The notes beneath the pieces were generated by a model. It was not told where the DNA came from, did no database searches, and saw only the letters and a list, made by a program, of their open reading frames with translations. 64,000 nt of DNA from Nelumbo lutea (lineage: Eukaryota > Streptophyta > Magnoliopsida > Proteales > Nelumbonaceae). This document shows positions 33,801-42,800 of this stretch, one piece after another. Position numbers and translations under genes: made by a program. Position 1 is the stretch's first letter; each line of letters starts with the position of its first letter. The stretch spans positions 140,635,017-140,699,016 of the forward strand of contig JAKGHH010000001.1 of NCBI GenBank assembly GCA_022828595.1, given 5' to 3'.

Positions 33801-36800
33801 CTTAGGATTATCTCCTACAACCATTTCCCTAACAGAGTTTGATTTTTTCTAGTTACCCTCCCAAGTCCCAAACCCCCTCTTCTTTACTTCTGCACACAAT
33901 TTTCCAATTAACCAGGTGATCCTTTTTTTCTTGTCCCGGCTCCCATAAGAAATCTCTCATCAACTTCTCCAGTTTCCTAGCTTCCCTAACTAGTATCCTA
34001 AAAACAAACAAATAATAGGTAGGTAAGTTAGCCAAGGTAGCTCTTATTAGGGTAATTCTCCCTCCTAAAGAGATATAATTCCTCTTCCATGAGGCTAATC
34101 TCTTCTCAAACTTTTCTATCACTGGGGTCCAAAATCTACTCTCCCTAAGATTTGCCCCTAAAGGAAGCCCTAAATATGACATAGGCCAAGCAAAGGTGGA
34201 ACACTCCAGACACTCCGCAATAGCCTCGACCTCCCCTACCTCCAAATTTATACCCGCTATGCGGCTCTTTTCCAGATTTATTGTCAAATTAGAGATACTT
34301 TCAAATCCTTTTATTAGCTCCTTTAGGTTTGCTACCTTTTCGCTAAGACCTCCTTCACAAAAGATCATTAGGTCATCTGCAAACTGAAGGTGGGTGACGG
34401 GGACTTGGTGTCTCCCTATTCTCCAACCCTTAATGGCATCTTCGCTATCAGCCTTAGTAATGATCCTACTAATCACATTAGCTACTAAGGTAAAAATGAA
34501 GGGTGAGAGTGGATCCCCTTGCCTGACACCCTTGCAAGCTGGAAAAAAGTCCCTCACTATACCATTTACCAGAATAGAGTAGTGACAAGTACTAAGACAC
34601 CCAAAGATCCAATTACACCACTTGTCCCTAAACCCACAGTTTTGCATAACCTCTAATAGAAACTCAAGTCCACCAAATCATAGGCCTTTTCAAGATCCAA
34701 TTTACAAATGAATCCTCTCTTACTAGACCTTTTCATTTCCTCCACACACTCATTCGCAATTAAGATCTGATCTGTTATTTGTCGCCCTTGAATGAAAGCC
34801 CCCTGTGTTTCACTAATGATAGAAGGGATGACTGTTTTGATCCTCAATGAAAGCACTTTAGCCAGAATTTTATAGATGCTTGTCACCAGACTAATAGGCC
34901 TAAAATCTTTTGGGTGGTTGGCATCATTCTTCTTAGGTATCAGGACCAAAAAGGTGGCATTAATTCTAGGGCTTATAGTGTGATTGTCTGCAAATTCCTT
35001 AAAGACTTCAACTAAATCCTCTTTCACCACCTCCCAACAGTCTTGATAAAAGCCCATTGTAAAGCCATCTGGACCCGGAGCCTTGGATCTATCCATTAGA
35101 AAGACAACTTTCCTAATCTCGTCTTCTTCGAAATCCCTTTCCAGCCACCTTGCCACTCTGTCATCAATTCTTGGCCAATCCACCCTTTCCATGATTGCTC
35201 TCTCACTCAGAGGTCTTCTATAAATCGATTTGAAGTGGTCCACAAATTTTCTGGCTATGTCATCCTGGTTGATAATTACCTCCTCTCCTATCTCTAGCTT
35301 GGTCACAAGATTCTTTCTTCGTCTCCCATTTGCCAAATCATGGAAAAATCTAGTGTTCCCATCGCCTTCCTTAATCCACTTGTATCTAGATTTTTGTCTC
35401 CAACTGATTTCTTCCCTCAATAACACTCTTCCAAATCCTTTTTCAATTGTCTCCTTAACACTTTGTCCTCCTCGGTCAGCCCATTTTGAGATTCCTTTAC
35501 ATCCAAGTTCTCTATGCGAGAATTTAGGCACAGTTTTTGCTCCTCAATTCTACCAAACTGATCTCTATTCCACTATTTTATTTTGGCTCGTAGCCTTTTT
35601 AATTTCTTATAGAACTTGATCCCCTTCCATCTTACCCCCCTCTCCTCCTCACCCCACCATTCCTTCACTTTTTTCACAAAATCTGGATGGGTAAGCCACA
35701 TATTTTTGAATCTAAAAGGTTTGGGTCCTATAGAAAATGACTCAGTACCTATTTGGATAGGACAGTGATCGGAGGTGACCCTGGGTAACGCTCTAGCAAC
35801 CAAGTTTTCCAAACTAGTCTCTCAGGCAAGGTTAAATAAGAATCTGTCCAGATTCGAACACAAAGGGGTTTCCTGAAGGTTGGACCAAGTGTAACTGGCT
35901 TGCATCCGAGGTATTTCCTTCAGTTCACATTCTTCAATAAAACCATTAAATTTCCTCATGCTTGTTGAAATTACCTGTTGGGGATTACTGGTTTCATTAG
36001 AGAATCTAATGACATTAAAATCCCCGCCCAAGCACCAAGGACCATCCCATAACCCCTTGATTGCATATAGTTCCTCCCACATCTCATTCCTCTCTATAGG
36101 AATTAGGGCCATAAGCATTGGTTAAGACCCATACACACCCATTCTCTACATTCTTACACTTAATGGAAACTGAGAATCTGCCTATCAATTCTTCCACTAC
36201 TTCCACCACATCCTCCCTCCACAGTGTTATGATCCCCCCCGAGGCTCTCCAAGAAGGAGACGAGCTCCAACCTAAACCTCTAGATCTCCAAAAACTCCTC
36301 ACCCATCTCCCATCTAATTCCATCATTTTGGATTCTTGTAACAACACAATATCGGGTTTTTCCCTTCAGAGTAGGTCTTTGATCACCCTTCTGTTTCTTG
36401 CACTCCCTAACCCTCTTACATTCCAGCTAATAATTTTCATCGAGACAAAATAGCAAAAAACCCATGAAAAGGCCATAGTCTCCTCATTTTAGGCCCTTCC
36501 TCCTATCCCCTCTACCACTGAATTCTAAATCCCCCTCAATGTCTGAAATTAGCCTTTCCACTTCAGATATTTTTTTCTTATTTGTTCCTTCCCCCCCCCC
36601 TCCCTTCCTAATACAACAATCATCATTTTTCTTTTCTCCATCCTTTCCAGCCAATGTCTGAGGAAGAATTTTACCGTGCTCATACTTATTTTGGCTACAA
36701 CATCTTTCTAAGAGTCCTTCCTTTTCTTTTTCCTCCATCATTGTACAAATCAGCTCCCAAATTATGTCCGCCTTTTCCTTACTACTTTCTTCCAACACCC

Positions 36801-39800
36801 TCTCTCCTTCTTCCACTATCACCCTCTCTCTTGCATCAGAACCTCTTGGATGGGAAGCTGGGATATCTGTTACAGGCATAGAAAACAAGTCAGTACCTAT
36901 AAAAGAATTGATACCCATACCTGGTAGGACGGGGGTAGGACTAGAATCACTGGAATTGAAGTGCTGACAGGCGACAAATGGTTTTAAGGCCTTTTCCCTT
37001 TTAGGACAAGGTTGTGAAGTAGACATAGTGAAAGAATCACTTCCTGATGACCTACCCACTTGGAAAACCTTTCTCTGTGTTTCCGACACTAGAATACTCA
37101 CATCCATCCTCACGGCCGATTCTTGTCCCTCTCCACCAACATCCTGTAATTCATTAGACTCAGGGTCAGCTCCCTCGATGAAGGGAGGAGTTTTCACAAC
37201 TTTAGAACCATTTTCTTCACCATTTCTAGTCTTCCCGCCACCTACCTCTTCAGTCTCTTCCTCTAAAAACAACAGCTTTGTATGCAAACTTTCTATTTCA
37301 AGTAACTCATTGTTGCTTTACGGAGACAGACTTCCCAAACTTAACGTTTCATCTCTATCAGAATCGTCACTGCTGTTTTGTTCACACAACCAATCTTCAG
37401 ACCCTGTTCTGTTCAAATCACTAGGCTTCAGGTATCTCGGGTTGCGCCTATCTAGTGAAAGACGGTTCGGCAGGTTGGATGGAACCCATTGTAGAGAGCC
37501 TCGAGACTGAGAGTCTTGAGATTTTGCGCCTAATCTGTTCGATTGAAAGGAGGGATTCGGGGTAGAAGAAGATAGACACTTAGTCTCGTCTATCAGCTCA
37601 TCCTCCTCCCAGTCACGTGCTTACTTAAAGTGTCCCTTGGCCCATCTGTCTTGTAATGGGCCTTGGGCTCAAGACTATAGGGACCTAACTTTAAAACCTT
37701 TACTTGAGTTGCCTTCTCCAACCCACCACAAAAGGGATCCACTCGACTGGACCCATTTTCTAAGTCTTTTTGTCCCACGTGACCTCTTAAAAAGTTACGC
37801 CCCCCTGTTTTAATGGTCGAGCCAGCAACCTTCCCTGTCTGAGGTTACTGGTTCAGCCCTCTCCCTTTCGCCACTGGTAAGTTTTTGTCTGTTTCCCTTG
37901 ACACCACCTGCGCAAAGGATCTGCCATTTGTCATATCCTTATCTTGCTTTCTCCAGGTTTGACCTTCCAACTGCCCTAAAGCTTTTTGGCTTCCCAGAAC
38001 TTGTTGGCCCTTTTTAGTGAAACATTCCTTCCCATTAGAATTAACCAATCTCATAGGTCCACGTAATGCTTCTTCTTCCTCCTCCCCTCCTACCATACGA
38101 GCCTCCTTCCACAGCCCTACTTCAATGGAGGAAGCTAACCACACAGAGACAAAGCTCCCCTCTGTTCGTACCTCTATCTTTTGTGGAATGTCTTCTGGCT
38201 TCACACCACTTAGCAGGATTGCTACTAAGTAAAGATCACCCCAGAAAGCTCCTTTCAAGATTCCTCCACACAATACAGCCATAGACTCTGCTATTTCTTG
38301 TTTCCATAGATGAAATGGCAAGCCTATTACACGCACCACCACACCATCTTCGACAAAAAAATCCTTGGAGTTGGATATTGGATTCCATTTAAAGACTGAA
38401 TGATCCGAAATCAGCCTGAACATTGGTAGATGATATTTCCAACTCATTCTCTATTGGATCTAGGATGGCTTTACAGCTGTCGAAGGGGGTTACTATGAAG
38501 ACACTCTTCAGCTTCAACCTGGTTGCCAGTAAGTCAGCTACCCTCCTCCAATCATTAACCTTTTCTTTGGCTTGTATCACAAACTTACTATCCCACTCCT
38601 CTCTCTCTAGACCTCCCACCATTCTGCATTGGCCTTTTGTTTTTGCCATGACGACTGGCCCTTGTTCTACCCTGCTGTTGCTGAGATATGCCTTCTCCTC
38701 CCTTATGGAGCCTCTTTTATCATTTGCTACTCTTTGGACTAAGAACTCTTTGAGCAACCAGTCAACTTCCCCCCAACCTTGGTTCTGTTTTCCTGCTGGT
38801 AGACACACCAGTTGCCTTCGTCCCTTACCAAAAAATTCAGCCAAAGCTATGAAGAAACCTTTTCTATTCCTCTTACATTCAACAACATATCTTCTCCCTT
38901 CTAATGTACTAAGATCCTGCCAGTTTATCTGCTTACCTTTTGAACAGGCTCCAGCTATGAACTCTCTTAGCCACTCGATCACTTCTAATCCTTCCAGCAA
39001 TATTGTACCCTTTTTCGCTTCCCTTACCTTTAGGCTTACCTTCCCCTTGATTCTCATCTCTTCGAACATGAGATTTTTTGCTTCTATCTTCAAAGATCTC
39101 CTCCACTGACCTGCCTGCACGAACTCCATGGATCTTTCTCCCCAACAAATCCAATCTTGTAGCATTTGGATTTGTAGATTATGAATTATGTTAGATTTTA
39201 GATTGTAACAGGCTGAACGCCATCCAACTTTAGGCCACCAAAAACAAGTCCTTCGGTGACGTTTTTTCCAGATTTTGATTCCAAATCATAGTTCTTGGGG
39301 AGATCTTCAAAACAGTAAGTAGAACTTATTTGAACTTCTAGGTGAAAAGTTATGGTCTTAGGGAGCTGGCATTCCGAATATACTTATCTTGGGAAATCCG
39401 CAAAGAATGATTTAGCCATTTTGTTGCTTGAAAATGTTTTATATGTTCGATTTTATTTTTAAATTCTCATTTGAATATGCTTTACATGTTATGTTTATGT
39501 ATTTTAATTTTAGATAATAGGTTTTTTTAAACATTTATTTTAAAACTTAAGTTAATATTTTTTTTGAAAATTTTGGCATTTTTTGAATTTTCTGACATTT
39601 TTTATTCTTTAGCATTTTTTTTTTGTATTTTTGTGCCTTGCTTCAAAAAGGCGCACTCCTTGCCTTGCGCCTTGGGCACAAATTGGCCTTTGTGCCTTTT
39701 TTGTGCCTTGCACTTTTAAAACACTGATCCTACCTTGTTACATTCTTATCCTAAAAATACACAAAGGTACTTATACATATATGCATCTTATAATCCAAAA

Positions 39801-42800
39801 AATAACATTCTTGTAGAAGTTACTTATAAAAAAAAAAGGGTTCTTGTAGAAGTTTGAGTTTGGCTTATTTTCTTCATCATATAATCCTCGGTGATTGCAT
39901 TATTATTCCTAGAAATACAGAAAAGTACACATGCATAGGCATTTATGTATTTGGCCTGTTTTTATGGGAAAATAAATCAAATTTTCCTTTGTTGCACAGA
40001 TCTGCTTCATGTTTTTGCCAATCTGTCCAGGGATCTCAATTTTATTGAACATACACCAATTGCTGGGTGGAAATTGTAAGTACATATAACTGTACCAAAT
40101 GCACATTTCCATTTTATGTTCTTTTCTAATTCAACTTTAGTGTGTATTCTAATAAAAATCTCACAAACTTATTCAGGAACCAGAGGGCAAAACCAATCAT
40201 CATTGACCCAGGTCTTTACTTATCGAAAAAATCTGATATTTTTTTGACTACTCAACGCCGTTCCCTTCCAACATCTTTCAAATTGTTTACAGGTAACTTA
40301 CAGTTATCTATTTTCTCAATTGCATGTGTTCACCTCCCTTTGATTGTATCAAACTCTCCTCACAGAGACACTCGTTTGGCTTGATTGCTACGATGAAATG
40401 TTCCACTGAAATTCCTTTTTGAAATTGATGCAAGCAAGCTTGAAATTTAAGTCCACATCAGTGTTTTAAAAGGCACTGAAGGCATATGCCTGGAGGTGCA
40501 CCTCCAGGCGAGGTGCTAAGGAAATGCCTGGAGACAGTATAAAGGCATACGTCTTTGTTCACTTTATACAGGAGGTGTACTCATGCTTGTACCTTTAAGC
40601 TAATTTTTATAATAAAATGTTATAAACAAGGGGCACGGGGCACCATTTTATTGTGTTCCCCATTATTTATTAACATAATACCAAGGATGAAAAACCCTCC
40701 AAACTTGTTTGTTGTAATGTTTATAATTAAATGTTATAAATAGAAGTGGGGGCTTTGATTTCTTTTAAAGCATTGCAATCATCTGAATGTGAGACAACAG
40801 AACTATATTGGATAATGTAGTGCAATCTGAAATTTTGATTTTCAACATTGCAAGTGATATATTGATGACTAATGAAACATCATGTGATGATACTTCATTT
40901 GTATATTTAAATCATCATCATAATCTTAGCCTTATCCCAACTATATGAGGCTGGCTACATGAATCCTGTTGCCAATGAATCCCATTGCATCAATTTATAG
41001 TTAAATGTGATGGTTTAATTATTGTCTAATTTCTCGTAATTTTTCTTATTTTATGGGATATTTACTATTTTTATTTTTGTTTATTTTTTATTGGAAAAAC
41101 CATACCCAGGAGGCTTACACTTGTGCTCTGGTTATGCCTCACACCTTAGGATGGTGGAAGGCCTTGTGCCACAGCTCCACTTTTTAAAACATTGATCCAC
41201 ATGACATAACATGTTCACTGCTTGCTACTGCACTCTGTACATTGCAAACTGCTATTCAAGGAACTGGTTTGCAATTTGGTTCACCTTATGTGTAGCAATG
41301 GCTGCCTTTTTGGTTTTATAAAATCAAAGTATATCATTTAGAGTTCTGATTGTGGTACAGAAATGAACATTTGTGACACATTAAATCTCACCCAATCATG
41401 TTAAAGATGCCACACAGGCTACTTACTTTTCATTGGTTTATGTTTCACCAGGTGTGCTTACCATTAAAGGCTTCAACAAGTTAAAGATGTCAACTATGAC
41501 TTGCCACTTTATCATGGTCATAGTTTTCAAGGTGCCAAGGCGAGGCTAGGTGATAGGGGAGTGCCTTGTCGTCTAGTTGCCTAGGTGATGGATTTTTTTC
41601 AGTAAAAACCATATATACTAGGGTAGTTCCCTAGGTTCCATAACCAGATTCCCTTAATAATTATCCATAATTTTCATAAGTATAAGCTTCATGTTAAAGT
41701 CTGGAAAATCAACATATTTATGAGAAGAAAAAGAAGAAAGAAAAGAAAATTCAAAAATTATAGGGGCTGAACCCCTATTTTTGTTATAGGAAAAGAAGAA
41801 AAAAAAAGATGATGATGTATTGGTTAGACAAAGCTTTAAGTTCCTCCTTATTGGTTCAGGTTTTGAAGTCTTTGGGGGTTCAATACAGCAATTAGCAATG
41901 CTTGCGTTGATTAAACCCTAACAAATAAGAAAATAACACCGATCGAGGGCTGGCTCGTTGGTGTGTTAGCTGGGTAGTCCCAGCATTGATGTGGAATCAA
42001 ATCCCGCAACCAGCACTTTGGAAAACAGAAAAAGGTGGGGGGGGGGTGAAGGGGAAAAGGGGAAAAAGTATTGCTAATTAACCAAAAAAACAAATAAGAA
42101 AATAATAAAAATAAATTAGTATATAAACAAAAAATGAAGATTTTAGTTTAATGATATCTATTTTATAATTATAATATCAAAAAATGAACAATATAAAAGT
42201 ATTTTATAACATAATATACAAAATTACTTGGAGATTCGGCAACACGAGCCTCCAAGGGTGCCTTGTTGCCTGGGCTTTGCCTTGACAACTATGATCATGG
42301 TTCACATTTTTTGCTTCACGGTGTAGTTTCTGCACCATAGATTTTGCCTATTATTTACTAGTTTTCATCTTGTTCTCTTTTGCACAAAATCAATTTCCTT
42401 TCTCAAACTATATTTTTATCTCTTGCTGGACGTCCCACTGCTTTTAAATCAAGTTCATACAGGTGGCACCCTGTTAACGTGCCTTACCAAGTTATTTCGT
42501 AGGAGATGTCAGCAGTGACAGGATGACCCTAGATTCTTTCTGTTTACCTCTGGTGGTCCAGAAAAAGAAAAAACATATATGGCATACACCTATGCTTTAT
42601 TATTTATATGATAAATGTACAATGACAAATGTACCCCTGCTGTGTGTACAACTCAGAAAACATGTAAATATGATGACATATTAGCATAAAGAAAGAAAAT
42701 AATAAAAATAAATGAGTTCTAACAGTTTAATCTCATCATATTATTTGACAAAATTTTCTGCATATTGATATCTGTATGGAACCCTAATTGCTTGCATACA

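Larger units (their letters stand above)
30206..39424 (-). mobile_element. L1 LINE (plant type, RNase H-bearing), interrupted by another L1
   Basis: The 16-bp duplication TGCTTGAAAATGTTTT at 30190-30205 and 39425-39440 frames the whole unit. On the minus strand the order is 5' UTR (39424 to about 39166), ORF1, ORF2 with endonuclease, reverse transcriptase and zinc-finger/RNase H parts, and a poly(A) end (T-run on plus at 30202-30211). Without the inner insertion it is about 7.2 kb, so it is nominally full length. ORFs carry stops and frameshifts. It entered the hAT-like element in intron 1 of the GT14 gene, antisense to that gene. Confidence 0.88.
29628..39726. mobile_element. hAT-like element with perfect 8-bp TSD, containing nested LINEs
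   Basis: The ends are CAGTGATTTAAAAGGCACGC and TTGCACTTTTAAAACACTG, inverted CAGTGTTTTAAAAG copies. ATCCTACC flanks both sides (29620-29627 and 39727-39734). Subterminal regions are rich in GGCAC, GCCTTG and GGCG words. With the 9.2-kb LINE and its 16-bp duplication removed, the element is about 0.86 kb, without transposase. The right end lies about 270 bp before exon 2 of the GT14 gene. The same family occurs at 40459-41194. Confidence 0.78.

Noticed and set aside
32069..39109. Plus-strand open frames across the LINE region
   Set aside because: They are shadows of minus-strand L1 ORFs, which carry the recognisable endonuclease, FADD and RNase H motifs.
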